Source: Agrostemma githago (lineage: Eukaryota; Streptophyta; Magnoliopsida; Caryophyllales; Caryophyllaceae). From it: a DNA stretch of 64,000 nucleotides. Every line of letters starts with the position of its first letter. Within the stretch, counting starts at the first letter, position 1. A program made the translations under genes and the position numbers. Positions 24,676-37,186 of this stretch are shown here, in pieces. The notes under the pieces are model-generated. The model was given only the letters and a program-made list of their open reading frames with translations, did no database searches and was not told where the DNA came from. The stretch is taken from positions 42,612,953-42,676,952 of the forward strand of contig OY288256.1 of assembly GCA_958450325.1 (NCBI GenBank), read 5' to 3'.

Positions 24676-25975
24676 GATTTTTCACTCCGCCTTCGGTGCG
24701 GACAAAGTGGTATCAGTGCCCGGAGCACCCTTTCGGTTTTTCACTCCGCCTTCGGCTCATCGTTTGTGCTTTGTCATTGAAATCACTCATTAATCGGAGC
24801 GTATGACGGGTTCCAATTTGTGCATGAATAGAATGTAATCAATTTTGTTAGTTTTGGTTATACCCTCGAAGGGGTTGCTTACGTATCTGTGGTTAGACGA
24901 TATCAAACCATGTTCGTAGTTCGTAAGATGCGAGTGATTTCGTGCTTTACACTCTTTATGCCAATTATCGATGCGGGATTCATAGAGTATGTTTTGCATG
25001 GGCTTTCACCCTAATTGGAAACTAAGGTGAAGCGGCTGGGTCTAACCCCTTGAAAGCGAAAATTACCGAGATACCGTGTTTAGGTCAAGGCAACTGGTTT
25101 GGATGGTTCTGGAATGTGGAACTAGGTAGTACTGGTTTTGATTGATCAAAATCTGGAGTTGATTTTGTGGAGTTAAGGCGATAGGGTTATGGTTTCGTGA
25201 TGTGGTTGGAAAGGACAAGCTGAGTAAAAATGACTCAAGCTTCAATCGGGCAGGATGGAAATTACGTGAGATCTGAATTCCATGTCTGGCCCTAATGGTT
25301 GGGATTATCCTATCGAGTTTGAATCCTTAAAATTCTGGACTGTCTCCTAATAACTGTCTCGGGAAGGTCTTGAGGGTTGTAATGTATGGAGGCTAATATT
25401 TGGTGTTAGCTGACTGGTTTGTTAGTTTTTACTCTTTGTTCGGACTTGTATTTGAAATTGAATTGGATGATTGGGATTTGATTTTGACCATTGAGTTTGG
25501 TCTTGATCATTTAATTAGGCCGGTTTAGCTTGGCCTTGTTTTTTTTTGTTTTGGCTCCTTTTGGCCATTTCAAACCCTTGTTTTTTCGAACTAGCACCGA
25601 TGGTAGGAAATGGTCGGTCTTTATTTGAGGGATATTTATTGTGGGAAATGGGTTTGCCTTCCGTCTTTGATCACAAACTAAGAGACTATCTAAATTCATC
25701 ATAGGATTCTGTAATGCTTGTTCTAAGGGATAGTTATGTGGCTTTCTATACCAGACATGGAATAAGTAAAAGAGAACACGGAATCTCGGTTCTTTTAATT
25801 TCTCGTTGTTTTGGAGGAGTTGATGATTGAATGGCATGTCATTTAAACGTGGCGAGTCGTAAGCGAATGTATTTGTATTGTTGTTCAAATCAAACATTGT
25901 CAAGACTCGTAATGGAAAAGAAAGAATTGCATTTATTGATAGACTCCGAAGGGAGTAATGTTTAGATGGGCTAGG
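24676..25975 (+). mobile_element. Leader/internal remnant of element D
   Basis: This 1.3-kb stretch continues from the PBS of element D up to the solo LTR at 25976. No gag or pol motif is visible. A 178-codon minus-strand ORF (25511-26047) crosses the solo LTR boundary and ends with LTR-encoded residues, so it is not a gene. CTAGG at 25971-25975 is the left target-site duplication of the solo LTR. Confidence 0.5.
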
Positions 25976-28068
25976 TGTAGACACCCAGATTTGGACCTGG
26001 TGGCTGCAGAAGTGCCCAACAAACACCCGATGACGATAGGACTGCAACGCGACAAGGGTTCACGATGTTTTAGGTAGTTTTTCTATAGAACGGATCAAAT
26101 AAATTACTCGGACAAATCAAACCAACATGATGGCAGCCTTAGTCGTGTCGTTACGGTCGCATAGACACTAATTAGGGTCAATTCTGACACCGGGACTCCG
26201 AGTCGGTCCCGAAACTCGAACCGAGTCAGCACTGCGCCAAGCGAACCTCTAGACGCACACCCGAGGCCCACTAAACCCACGGCGCTAGGTCAAGATGGGG
26301 GAGCCTTAGGCTCTAAGATATGAATTATACACCCGTCTCACGGTTTTGGAAAGTATCAAAATCGAATCTTCAAAACTCCAACCGCCCCGCCTCACGCGTC
26401 TCAGACTCCCCACGCCTGAACCCAGGCGCCTGAGTCTTGGTGCACCACAGCTCAGGCGTCCATATGGGCAACGAGGACCGAAAACACCTATAAATACCCC
26501 CCCTCACTTCATTCATTTGACACACAATTTCAACTTCTCCTCTTCTCCCTATACTTTCTCGCTAAGGGCTCGCACTCCGACACCCGAGACAAACGATCCA
26601 CTCGATCGTAGTTCCGATAAAAAAATGACATCGACACTACTCCTCACCTTCGAGCACCCCACTCGATACCGAGGTGCCTGTGTTCGACTAGCTCAAGTCT
26701 AGTAACGAAGTTCTGCCGGATTAGCCGCAGAATCAGTCCATAGTAGCGAAGCTCTGCCAGAGTAGCCGCAAGAAGGGTCAACGGTAACGGAGCTCTGCCG
26801 GACTCACTGGTCAAGCTAGGAGGATCCGCCTGTTGAAGTCGAGTCGTCATTAGGTTGCCATCTAAACAAACCTTTACATTTTCGCACTTTCCTTTATTAT
26901 GCATTACGACAACATTAGATGCAGACATTATGTCTGCAAGCACTCACTAAAATACGTAACGTCCTAACTTCAACCGCAGACACTAAAACACACTAAATAG
27001 ACCCGAGTAATTCCGAGATCCGTTCTCAAACTATCTACGCATCGTGTCCCGTTTAATGTATACTCCGAGGGTGCAACTTCTCACTATATGTGATTTACTT
27101 ACGTTCGCATTTACAGTTTTTCGTATGATTTATTGCTTTTATGGCCTTATAATCGCATGCTAAATCACCTAACACGGAATTCAAAACATAAATCAACTAA
27201 AATTGAATAAAGCAGAATACCAGGTAAGGTATATCACGGGAATGACTAATATCCATATTATCGCGTTAAATCTGATTTGCTAATACGTACAATATTAGTA
27301 GTCTCTACTCTCCTACGTGCATCTTTTCATGGCCTGCCTGTCACGTGAAATCGCATGCAAAGAATGTAAACACAACTACTTCGACGACAAAACCTACTTG
27401 TCCCTAAACAACCGACATAGCAAAAGGTATAGGGTTTAAAACAACGGATGTTGCAGTACTTCCGCCACAACTAGGAAACGAAGTTATCAGCCCACCGATT
27501 GATTAGTAGAGGCCGCTATAGTGCGGGCGGGATTGGGTGTTGACATCTATCGGATGTTGGCTTCCCAATTCGTACCCTCACCCCTTACTCAGAATAGACG
27601 GTTTCCGGATGTCCGAAACCATTGGCAATGAGAGTCATTCCGGGCATGGAGTGCTTAAGGGTACAAGTCTTTATCTTTAGGTCCCGTGCCACTCAACTTT
27701 GAGCCGGCAAGGGATCAAAATTGACTTGAACGGTTTCCGAGTCCCTATAATTGACTCGGTGGCGACTCCACAAATCGGCAACGAGTCCAGTTCACTAAAA
27801 AGGTCGCCTTACCAAACAAAACGGCCTTTAAACATTTACAACCACGACTCGATCGATTCCAAATGGAAACACGGGTGCCCGCACCCGTTTAGTACAAGTC
27901 CGGATAGTCATCCGAATCGAGGTCCGACACATCGCCCCGTACGCAAGATCGGACCGGCCCCCCTACCGGGAGGGGGCCGCGTGGGTTACCACCGCCAGAC
28001 GTTGAAAAACAGGGTCATTCCCGCGCGGGCACGCACGGTGCGCCGGGCGGTGCGGACGGACGTCCACA
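25976..28068 (+). mobile_element. Solo LTR of family C, copy 3
   Basis: The LTR runs from TGTAGACACCCAG (25976) to GGACGTCCACA (28068), 2093 bp. It is flanked by identical 5-bp CTAGG on both sides (25971-25975 and 28069-28073). No PBS or purine tract adjoins it. This is the signature of an insertion reduced to one LTR by recombination between its LTRs. The TATA box is at 26489-26496 with a GGCGCC palindrome at 26425. ORFs within it (for example 27699-28136) lie in LTR sequence shared with copies C2 and C4 and are not genes. Confidence 0.93.
26489..26496 (+). promoter_or_regulatory. TATA box of solo LTR C3
   Basis: TATAAATA followed by CCCCCCC, 64 bases downstream of a GGCGCC palindrome; position matches the boxes of the other family C LTRs. 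Confidence 0.6.
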
Positions 28069-29149
28069 CTAGGGAGGTCGGAACATGTCCCCCGTACCTC
28101 AGACTCAACATAACAATGATGCTGGAAGGGAAATAACAATACTATGACTTGACCCTACTATGAAATTGACCTAGGCTCAGGGCCTTCTTCTTAGTCTAAG
28201 ATCCTTATGAAATCCTCCAGGGATGCGACCCGTGATGGGTGTTCTGAACTTGCTTGTTTCTGTAGATGGACTGTTGAATGTTTTGAAATAACTCGTGACA
28301 ACCACTGATGTCACTATTTCTCCCTCATGTTTTGGATCACGTGCGTTAGTGCAAAGCACGCTTCGATATCATGTCCATTACCTTGATGAAATAGGCAATA
28401 GGCATTAGGACTCCATTTTTTGCTTTGTTTTTCGACCGGTGGGTTCAGAGTTGGACCCATGGGTAAGAGTAGTCCTTGATCGACCCAGTGTCTGAGAGTC
28501 TCGGTGTATGACGAGTCAATTGGGGTAAACTTCTCTCGTGATGTCTCTACCTTGTTGGATATGGCTTTACAAGGCCTAGAGGTTTTCCTTGTGTTAGTAT
28601 TAGGAGGGTTTGACCGTGCGGAACATTAGGATGACCCACTTGGAGTAAGCCCCCGGATGTGGTAATCGACTAAATTGGTATCTACTTCGTTTTTCGTGTC
28701 TCTACTTTCTAGGAAACTGAGGCGATTGCTAATGCTGCGGACGGAATAACTCAAATGGTTACCGAGGCATGGACATTGCGAACCAACTCGTTTAGGGTAT
28801 TGACTTCCTTGCGGATGCTCTCGACGGCGTTTGAATCCGTGGACATGTTGGAGAGTGATTCTGCGGGAAAGGACCGAAGATCAAAATGGATCCACCGGAC
28901 GACGTAAGAGACTCGAGGAATGCTCGTAGGTGAGTGACGCGAAAATGAGACCCTTTATTCACGCGTGCTTTCGGTTATCGAGTTTGGGACTCAGGATCTT
29001 TAGACGTATGGTGTATTTGGAGAAACGCCTAATAGACTCGGATCTCTAGAATGAGATGATTTAACGAAATCTCGGGGTGTGATTTATAGAGGACTCTCGA
29101 GATGACCCAAAATGTAAGACCTTGAACGGAGGTGACCTTAGTAACTAGT
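28069..29149. other. Unclassified repeat remnant
   Basis: No ORF of note and no domain. The segment around 28645-28760 (CACTTGGAGTAAGCCCC onward, with a GTAATCGAC block and GTGTCTCTACT) is about 85% similar to 62271-62392, directly right of LTR A copy 2. So this is a dispersed repeat, probably an internal piece of a retroelement whose other parts are absent. Confidence 0.5.
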
Positions 29150-30938
29150 TGTAGACACCCGCATTTTGCCTGCTCGTGTTTGTAGCAGTCTCCAACAAAA
29201 CACCCAATGATGATCGGACCTTAACATGCATCAATACGCTTGAATACGAACTTGGGATCAATAGTATCCGACGTGGGCATTTAGAAGAATACAAATCTCT
29301 CAAAACCGACCTCATATCCAGACTCAGTGGGTCGTTTCCAATAAAATAAAGCTACTTTGAGCCAAAATCGCCACCGGGGGCAAAACCATCTTTTGTCAAC
29401 CGAGTCAAATCCGTTCAAATTCGAAAACCCGAAACAAGCTAATGTACGACATCACGTCCAAATACATAATTAAGTCCAAGTCAAAATGGAATCCATTTTT
29501 GCCTCAAATAAATCGGATATCAATTTGTATTTTGAGCAACTTCCGATACGCGTGATTCCAGTTGCCTGCATCCAGGCGCCCCAGAACTGAGCCGCCTTAA
29601 CAAGGCCATCAAAATACACTACTAACATTACTAACTTTACATTTTCGCATCCAACATTTTATTTCTCGTTCCTAACATTACTAACTTTACATTTTCGCAT
29701 ACTAACTTTTACTTACCGTTATTAATACCGCGTATACTATTACAAAACTATTTTCAAAATCGATTCAGGCAAATGTCCGATGACGCAAAATTGAGCGTCA
29801 TAGGCCTTAAAGGCCAAACTACGACGCCGAAATGCAAAGGGCCTAATGTTTGCGACCACAAATCGAACTTTCCAATCAAACACATTCAATAATTAACGCT
29901 GCCTAAAGTCCGTATAACCCCCGAACAGGCCACACCGGAGGTGGCGTCCCAATATTGAGGCGCGTCGCCCTAGGCGCCTGAGGATCAGGGTGCCTTATGG
30001 CGTGCGCCTGACCCGTCGGGTTATAACGTGATCGCAGTAATTCTTTGTCGAGCATTTTCGATATCATTTTCAAATGTCGCTCTAAATGCCCGATGTCGAT
30101 TCCATAAACGAATGTCGCGCATAAAGAGTTATCGATAATCGAAGTTATACGAAATCCTATGACGTCAATTCGAGAGTCGTACGGTCTACGCGACCCGATA
30201 ATGACGTCGCGATACGAAGGTCTTCGATATTCTTTTTTTTTTGGGTTAAAATGTAAATATATTAATATTGGAAATATTTACGACCAAAGCTCTCAAGCCA
30301 TACAATTTCCAGCCAACAGCAAGAGAATCAGCAAGTTACATAATTTTATCCAGCCACTTTCTATCTTTGCTCGTAGGATCCCCTTTTAGTTGCTGTCTTA
30401 TTGTCATTCTCACATCTTGTATAATGATGGCGACGCATTTTTCCGGTCTAATCAGTCTGTGTTCCATTCTGCAGGTGTTTTGTTGCGTCCAGATATGATA
30501 AATTGCAGCGGAGATAATGCCATTGAGTATTCCTACTTTTAGTCTCGAATATCTTCTGTGATATCTCCACCCTTGCACATTATTAGCTGCCAGATCAGTC
30601 CCCGTCCAAGTTTGCAGTCCATTTATCACACGCTTACTGTAACTGCAGCAAAAATAAATAAATGCTGCACCATTTCTTCCCCTTGGTGGCTCCGATATTC
30701 GATTAAGTCGATATGTCCGATCTCATAAATTGAGACGGTTAAGGACAAGTCCTCCATTATGGTCGAAATGAGATATCGTAGATTTCCAATATAGTCCACA
30801 AAGATGCACATTTCGCTTAGGGAATAATACTTGCGATGTTAGTCAACGCGCGTTAATCAATCACACGTCTCCTTTTCAAATCCACATTTCATATTCGTTT
30901 TTCACCCCATTACGACTTTGAGCGAACGTCTTATTACA
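29150..30938 (+). mobile_element. 5' LTR of element B, promoter-deleted and truncated
   Basis: It starts TGTAGACACCCGC at 29150, as does the 3' LTR at 37187, and the two align base by base over long stretches. Compared with the 3' LTR it lacks about 315 bases (the counterpart of roughly 37625-37940) near 29610, including the TATA box. It is further split by a short LINE at 30233-30689 and breaks off near 30938, where the large LINE begins. The counterpart of 38790-39781 is missing, along with the PBS. Because the promoter is deleted, this copy could not now be transcribed from its own LTR. Confidence 0.85.
30233..30689 (-). mobile_element. Short 5'-truncated LINE, zf-RVT tail, with TSD
   Basis: A T run at 30233 (the poly-A tail on the minus strand) begins a 457-bp insertion. 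It is flanked by CTTCGATATTC (30222-30232) and CTCCGATATTC (30690-30700). The intact target is visible in the 3' LTR of element B at 38542-38552. The minus strand encodes EEMVQHLFIF and, one frame over, NGLQTWTGTDLAANN and ISAAIYHIWTQQN, the zf-RVT tail of plant LINEs. It is a dead-on-arrival copy, with a frameshift near 30630. Confidence 0.9.
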
Positions 30939-30949
30939 CTAGTTTCCCA

Positions 30950-33390
30950 ATTGTAGCTTTGTTCCAAATGTGACCATTCTTAATCCCCTAACCTCCTCCT
31001 TTCTTGTGAATGCAGATTTTTGCCCAGGCCACTGTGGGAGTCCTAGTGTATTCTGCTCCTCCATCCCACAAGAAGTTCCTACATACTGACTCCCCTTTCA
31101 TAATCACAGCCTTTGGAAGAATGAAGATAGAAGCCCAATAAGAGTGGAGAGTCTTGAAAACTGCCTTAATGAAGACTAATCTCCCTGCATAGGAGAGTTT
31201 TTTTGGCTCCTAGAACCCTTATTCTCTCCAGAACTTTATCAATGATAGGTTGACAGTCTATGATAGACAATTTTGAAGGCTTAACAGGCACTCTAAATTA
31301 TCTAAAGGGCAATTGACCTTCAGAGCCACCTGAAACCTGCACAATATCTTTCTTCACATCAGTTTGAACTCCATTGAAGTATACATTCGATTTACCTTTA
31401 CTGAGCATCAAACCTGATGCCTGTGAGAATGTTGAGAAGGTTCTGAGGATGATCATGATAGATTTCACATCCCCCTTGCAGAAAAGTAGCAAATCATCAG
31501 CAAACATTGAGCTACTTAATTTCATAGCCTTGCACAAAGGATGGAACCTAAAATCCATGGTGGTAGTAGTGTACGCTAGAAGTCTTGTCAAGTACTCCAT
31601 ACAGATTGTAAACAGCAGAGGTGACAAGGGGTCACTTTGTCTTAAACCTCTCTTCCCCTGAAACCATCCAAAGTAGCCCCATTCAAGCTGAGAGTGTATA
31701 AGGCTGTAGTAACACATTCTCTGATCAGATTTATGAACTGGGAGGGGAATTTTAGCTCCTGCATCATTTGAAAAAGAAACTCCCATTCTACTGAGTCATA
31801 TGCCTTTTGAAGGTCCAGTTTAAACATGAATCTAGGAGACACAGACCTCCTCCCATAGAGTTTGACTAAATCCTGGCAAATAAGTATGTTATCCATAATG
31901 CTTCTGCCATTAACAAAGCCTCCTTGAGTAATGGAAATGATGTCAGGGAGGACCTGAGCCAACCTAGTGCAAAGAAGCTTGGAAATGCATTTATAAATTA
32001 CATTGCAGCATGCAATAAGCCTGAATTGCATCAATGTCTTTGGCTGACTAACCTTAGGGATCAAAGTGACATTAGTAGCATTAAGTTGCTTCAAGAGTTT
32101 GTCACTATTGTAAGACTCATGAATGGCTCAACACACATTCTTACTAATAGGAGTAGTATGAGAGCTGACACCCAACAGATGTTTATAAAAGTGGATAAAG
32201 CTATCTTGAATGCCCTGTGTATCAGTCTGAAGTACTCCATGCCAATCTTCAATTGGCAAGACTTGATTTTGCCTTCTCTTTGCCTTTAAGACTCCATGCA
32301 AGAAAATAGGAGGTGTTAGAGTCTCCTTCCTTGCCCCACCTTATTTTCGACTTTTGCTGAAGGAACTCCAGTTGAGCATCTGCCAATTTAATGTACTGCA
32401 TCCTGACTTCACATTCCTGCTTAAGAAGATCAGGGTTCTGAGGATTTATCCCCAACTCTTGTTGTATCATAGTTAGCCTGGTAAGTGCAATCTCAGCATT
32501 CATATCAATGTCTGAAAATTGAGTCCTATTCAGATTCTTCAGCACTGGCTTCAGGGCTTTAAGCTTTCTCACCATGGTAAACATTTTCTATAGTTTGCCA
32601 GCCCTGCTTCACAACATCCAAGAAATTGCTAGCTTGACTCCATATATTGAAATACTTAAATGGCCTATGTCTTCTAGCATCCTGCACATGACCCTGGACC
32701 AGGCAAGGTGTGTGATCAAACCTCCCCCTGGGCAGAAAATGAGCTACTATATCAGGGAATTCATTCATCCATTCATTGTTTACCAGGAGCCTGTCCAGTC
32801 TGCTGTAGACTCTATCTGCAAGGCATTGTTTGTTATTCCATGTATAGGATGCACCCATAGCTGGACTACCTATCATCTCACAATGCAAGATACAATCCTG
32901 AAACGGATCAACCTCTGCCCTACTGAAAGATCCAACCTTCCTATCACTGGGTTCCAAAACAAAATTAAAATCACCTCCTATGGCCCATGGACCCTGTACG
33001 TGACTGGCAATTCCCCTCAAACCATCCCCATAGAGGCTCCCTTTCACTCGTGACATTGAAAGCATAAACAAAGGCCATATAAAACTTATTATTACTGACT
33101 TTATCCTTTAGTTGCATATGTACATATTGTGCATGATATTCAATAAAATTGAGCTCACACACTGATGGTTGCCATAAAATCCAGATTTTGCCCCCAGGAT
33201 GCAAAGCAGAATTTTTAGAGAGACTCCATTCATTAAAAACCATCCTAGCATTCATCACCTTATTAGGCTTGATTTTGGTCTCAAGCAAACTAAAAAATCG
33301 TACATTATTGTCAAGCAAAAATTTATTAATTAACCGATGTTTATTCCTTCTATTCATACCTCTAACATTCCATAACCCTATCTTCATCAT
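30950..33390 (-). pseudogene. LINE ORF2: endonuclease and reverse transcriptase (decayed)
   Basis: It starts with MMKIGLWNVRGMNRRNKHRL, the usual start of an AP-type endonuclease, with LLETKIKP following. After a frameshift near 33020 come GGDFNFVLE, SRLDRLLVN and GRFDHTP. A linker (32584-32249) ends WGKEGDSNTSYF. The RT includes NVTLIPKV, FKLDLQKAYDSVEW, then after a frameshift near 31680 GLRQSDPLSPLLF and MFADDLLLFCKG, with the catalytic FADD intact. The thumb region (31290-30945) reads SYAGR, CRNFLWDGG, ending at GKLV and a stop formed at the junction. The enzyme nicks target DNA and reverse-transcribes the LINE RNA there. At least three frame breaks make this copy dead. Confidence 0.9.
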
Positions 33391-33571
33391 TTATTAAGAG
33401 GTGGGTTTGGGGTACCGTTTGCTCCTATTTCCAGCCCACATAATTTAGGATGGCAGCATAGTACTGACTAACAGTCTCCTCAGTATTTTGGGGATCCAGA
33501 TTGTCTTGCATTGGCTCACCACCCCCACTAGTAGGAGACATCCTTGGTATGACAATGAGGTTGTCCTTCTT

Positions 33572-34607
33572 TTACTCAGTGTTGAGTGCTGGGACCTTTT
33601 CTACCCTACGCCATAAAAGGTTTACCTCCTTTGGCTTTTCCGCGGCAGGGTTCACCAGATTAGGCTTACCTGCACCTCTACATTTCATCTGATCATGCCC
33701 TAGCCTCTTACACTTTTTACAAGTGATAGGTTTCCACCCATACTCCACATCAATCTCCACTAGCTGCTGCTTTTCATCCAAGAATTGTATTTGTGATGGG
33801 AATTTTTTATCAGTATGTAACTCCACCATCACCCTAGCATACCCCAACCTCGTCTTCATTTGAGTTGCTTCATCATTCTTGATGTAAGAGCCAACTAAAC
33901 CAGCAATATTTGGTAAACTCTGTCCCCGGAATTTAAGTGGTAACTTATGGAACCGAATCCAAGATGGTACAAGTTTCACTTCCTCTTTCTCTAACTACAG
34001 ATCCTCCGTCCATGGCTTTATTATCACCGGCTTGCTATCAAATACGTAGTGAACTACTTTCAACACCTGTTCATGAGCCTCCTTGGTTTTAAAGCGAACC
34101 AAAAACACCCCATTTGGTATAAATGAGATATTATCTATTGCCTACTTAGCCTATATTCTACGTAAAAACCCTTCCAAAACAGCCATGGGAGGATTTGCAC
34201 CGATAACAAATCCATATATTGCTTGTTTCGAGTATTCAACCTCGTCATGCACATCCTCATCCAGAATTTGAAACAGTGGTTATGGCTCCTCTTCTATTAT
34301 CTTCTCTATAGCCCTTCCATGCACCTTATACCATTCTCCATTACCATCATTCTCAGGCGCACTATTCTTATCCATCGCATCATCATCATCAAGATTAAAT
34401 GCATGGATACCCATAATATCGTTAATGCTTCCTTGTTTTTTAGCCTCCTCATCATTAGGTTTTTTTGGAATTCTAGTTGTTTCCTTCGTGCCATTGCTAG
34501 ATCCATCCTTTCGCACCGAATGCTGCTTCTTCTCCTTAGAGATCATTGCCTTCCTCATGGTTATGTTCGAACAATGAGCCGATTTGGACGCAGAATTCCT
34601 TGCCATT
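33572..34607 (-). pseudogene. LINE ORF1: gag-like RNA-binding protein (decayed)
   Basis: The N-terminus MARNSASKSAHCSN begins at 34607. An acidic stretch (LDDDDAMDKN) follows, then the core with FRGQSLPNIAGLVGSYIKND and RLGYARVMVEL. A CCHC knuckle CKKCKRLGHDQMKC follows a WKPIT motif. This is the DUF4283/zinc-knuckle ORF1 of plant L1-type LINEs, which coats the RNA. The frame is broken near 34280-33980. It ends at 33572, upstream of ORF2 by about 180 bases. Confidence 0.85.
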
Positions 34608-34735
34608 CGTGCAAGAACAAGCGCCGCAAATCGCCTCACAGTCGCCTCAAAATCGCCTTAGGGTTTTTCTGGATCGTTTCTGTAAAAAAAACCTTGACTG
34701 ACCAATCCCTACCTTAGGCGTTAGTCTGACCAAAG

Positions 34736-37173
34736 AAGAAGGAAGCATCGTGGCTCTATAGACTTCATGCCAAAAATACCCAACTTGGGATGATGTTTCC
34801 ACCAAGCTTGCTCAGAATTATGTTGATAACACCAAGATCAAAACTATCATGCGTACTGTAGAGTACTCCACCGCGAGTGTTCACTCACATAAATACCAAC
34901 TATGTTTACTCCTTACAAAGGTGTAGCTCCAAAGGCCTAATCCAACCGATAGGCTCAACCCCGGAGCCGCCCACAACACCATAGAGGGGATAGTCGTGAA
35001 AACAAAAATGAGCCTGAAAGCCCAAAAGTAAGAAGGCCAAAAAAAAATTAAAAAGTCCAAAGAAAAGCAAAATGTCAAAATAGAAAAGGCATGCCTTCAT
35101 AAAAAAGAATTTAAAAAAAAAGCATCTGTGGCCGAGGTTAAACGGTCAACCCATATAAAAATTCCTTGACCGGGGTACGGTCAACTCAAATGAAATTCCT
35201 TTGATCGGGGTACGGTCAACTCAAATGAAGAATCCCACGACCGGGGTTAAGAGGTCAACCAAAAATAGGCCCATGATCGTGGTTAACGGTCGAAAGCCCA
35301 GGACCGTGGCAAACGGTGAACCTAACAAAAAAAAGCCCTTGATCAGCGTACGGTCAATTATCAATGCCCATACCATCAAATAGAAGGGTGACAATCAGGT
35401 TGGTCAGCTAACACCTCATTTAGCCATCCCACATTACAACCCTTAAGACCTTCTCGAGACCTAGGCTAAGAGATAGCCGGGAATTTTGAGGATTTAAGCT
35501 CCATAGGATACCCCCTAACCATTAGGGCTAGACATGGAAATCAGATCCCGCATTGTCAAACCTACCCAATCGAAGTTCGAGTCATTTTTACTCAACTTCG
35601 CCCTTTCCTACCACATTACAATACCTTACCATCGAAGCTTTAGCTCCACAAACTTGAGCTCCAGATTTCAAATCATCAAAGCCACTTACTGCCTGGCACA
35701 ACATTTCCAAAAACATCAAAACCAGTTACCAGCCCTAAACACGGGAACTTAAGTTGCGATCAGCATAGAACATGCCCAAATAGTTCACACCACCTCTAGG
35801 GGCTACCCTGGAGAACGCTTACAGTCACATGATCAATATCCTAACTCTTCTAACCCTTTGATGGAGGCATCATTGGAAATGCACCTAGCATACACCGTCA
35901 ATATGGCTAGTTACACACATAGCCCTAATAAATTAGGCTCCATAATATATCTTTCAATCCCCTGAACTACGGCTTGGTTTGATTTCACCGCACGTGAATA
36001 CGTAGGCAACCCTTCGACAAAGGAACAACCACTTACATTGACACAAATTCAAAAGCACCATCATTCTGGTCAGGACACAATCATATTCTCAACAGTTCGC
36101 TTTGTCATCCTGGGGACTTCTCATGAGCAGAAATTCTTCATCCACTCACAAAATTCATATTTTTTTCAAAACTAGCCTCCTTTCTATAGTGTGTCCTAGC
36201 ACTTGGCTAAGTCAAAGACAAGAATCTGTCAGGGACTCAAAGCAACACCCTACTTCGGGAAACTCCCACAAAACCAGAAATTCAAAAGAGCACAAGACTG
36301 CACCGTTGCTACTGCTAAATCCTCTCATACAGAAACTGCCTCATTATAGACTACTGCAATCCCCGTATAACAGATCTTTCCCATTTCAAGGTTCGACTGA
36401 GTTGCTACTCGTCTAAGCTACAGAATAGCGCAACTTACGAATCTTGTCATCTTAGATGACCCACCCCCTACCGAGTCACCGTCCAACCCTTTGAGAGTCC
36501 AAGTCATGTCAGTCCACTCGTCCTGTCGCGTCTAGAGTCGAGTCTGTTGGTATGCCTCTCTCTTAAAATTCTTACTTTGAAATTTACAAAACTTAGCCAT
36601 ATGAAAAGGTCCATTTCGACAAGGTCAAACTTTGGTCTATTAAACTGCAAATATTTTTCTTAGTCTTCAACTTTGAAAAACTATCTCCTACCACGTCACC
36701 AGCTGTCAGGACTGTGATTTCAAAATGAAGTAAAAATCATTTTCCGCAGCGTAAGCTAGCCTATGGATGTTTAACTGCATTTCCTATATCCTATCTTGCT
36801 ATCTACTACGTCCGCCATTTCTTCTTGCGTATCTAACATTTCAGGTACCAACCTTTACACCCTAGCGGAAGACCCGAGGCAATGTTTCTCCTAAAATGTT
36901 ACATCCAAGATATGATGTGTCTGCATAGATGTACACCCAATACTTCAAGTTCAACTTCCCACAGAGCTATCAATGCAGGTACACCCAGTACTCCAACTTC
37001 AACTCCCCACGGAGATTATCATCATCAAGACTGGTACGACCCAATAATTTTGGCTCGTGAGCCCTTCAAACAAGTCTAACGGACTTTAAACGATCCAATC
37101 GGAAGGCTGCAAGGTTGTAATCCTCGATTGACCTGGTGGCTACTCTGACTTTTGCCTTGTCCAAGCCTCAGTC
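34736..37173 (+). mobile_element. Internal region of element B, mostly non-coding
   Basis: This lies between the LINE and the polypurine tract of element B. A short frame near 34785-34870 (YPTWDDVSTKLAQNYVDNTK) might be a gag fragment of Tat-type elements, but it is too short to be sure. At 35120-35372 is a minisatellite. The remainder, 35380-37170, has only unrelated ORFs of 60-104 residues with no domain. A twice-repeated CCCAGTACTYCAACTTCAACT-like piece lies near 36938 and 36984. Polyprotein genes are absent. Confidence 0.55.
35120..35372 (+). repeat. ~37-bp minisatellite (7 units) in element B internal region
   Basis: Units near 35129, 35167, 35205, 35240, 35275, 35302 and 35342 each contain GACCGGGGTACGGTCAAC or a close variant, followed by an A-rich spacer. 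The GGTCAAC/GGTTAACGGTC core is preserved while spacers vary. It lies upstream of the 3' LTR like the arrays in the family C elements. Confidence 0.8.
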
Positions 37174-37186
37174 AGAGTGGGGGCTC
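37174..37186 (+). other. Polypurine tract of element B
   Basis: AGAGTGGGGGCTC directly precedes TGTAGACACCC. The longer context GTCCAAGCCTCAGTCAGAGTGG matches, in reverse complement, the sequence right of LTR C copy 4 (48674-48710), showing that families B and C share this priming region. Confidence 0.85.

Larger units (their letters stand above)
30939..34735 (-). mobile_element. LINE (L1-type), 3' truncated, inside element B
   Basis: On the minus strand the order is ORF1 (34607 to 33572) then ORF2 with endonuclease and reverse transcriptase (33390 to about 30950). Coding sequence ends abruptly within GGLGIKNGHIWNKATIGKLV at 30939, where LTR B sequence resumes, so zf-RVT and the A tail are missing. 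No target-site duplication is detectable. The 5' end is not sharply defined. Frameshifts in both ORFs make it non-functional. Confidence 0.88.

Noticed and set aside
25511..26047. 178-codon minus-strand ORF
   Set aside because: It crosses the exact start of the solo LTR (25976), so it did not exist before that insertion, and it has no domain.
27699..28136. 145-codon ORF
   Set aside because: It lies in the 3' part of the solo LTR C3 and corresponds to non-coding LTR sequence in C2 and C4.
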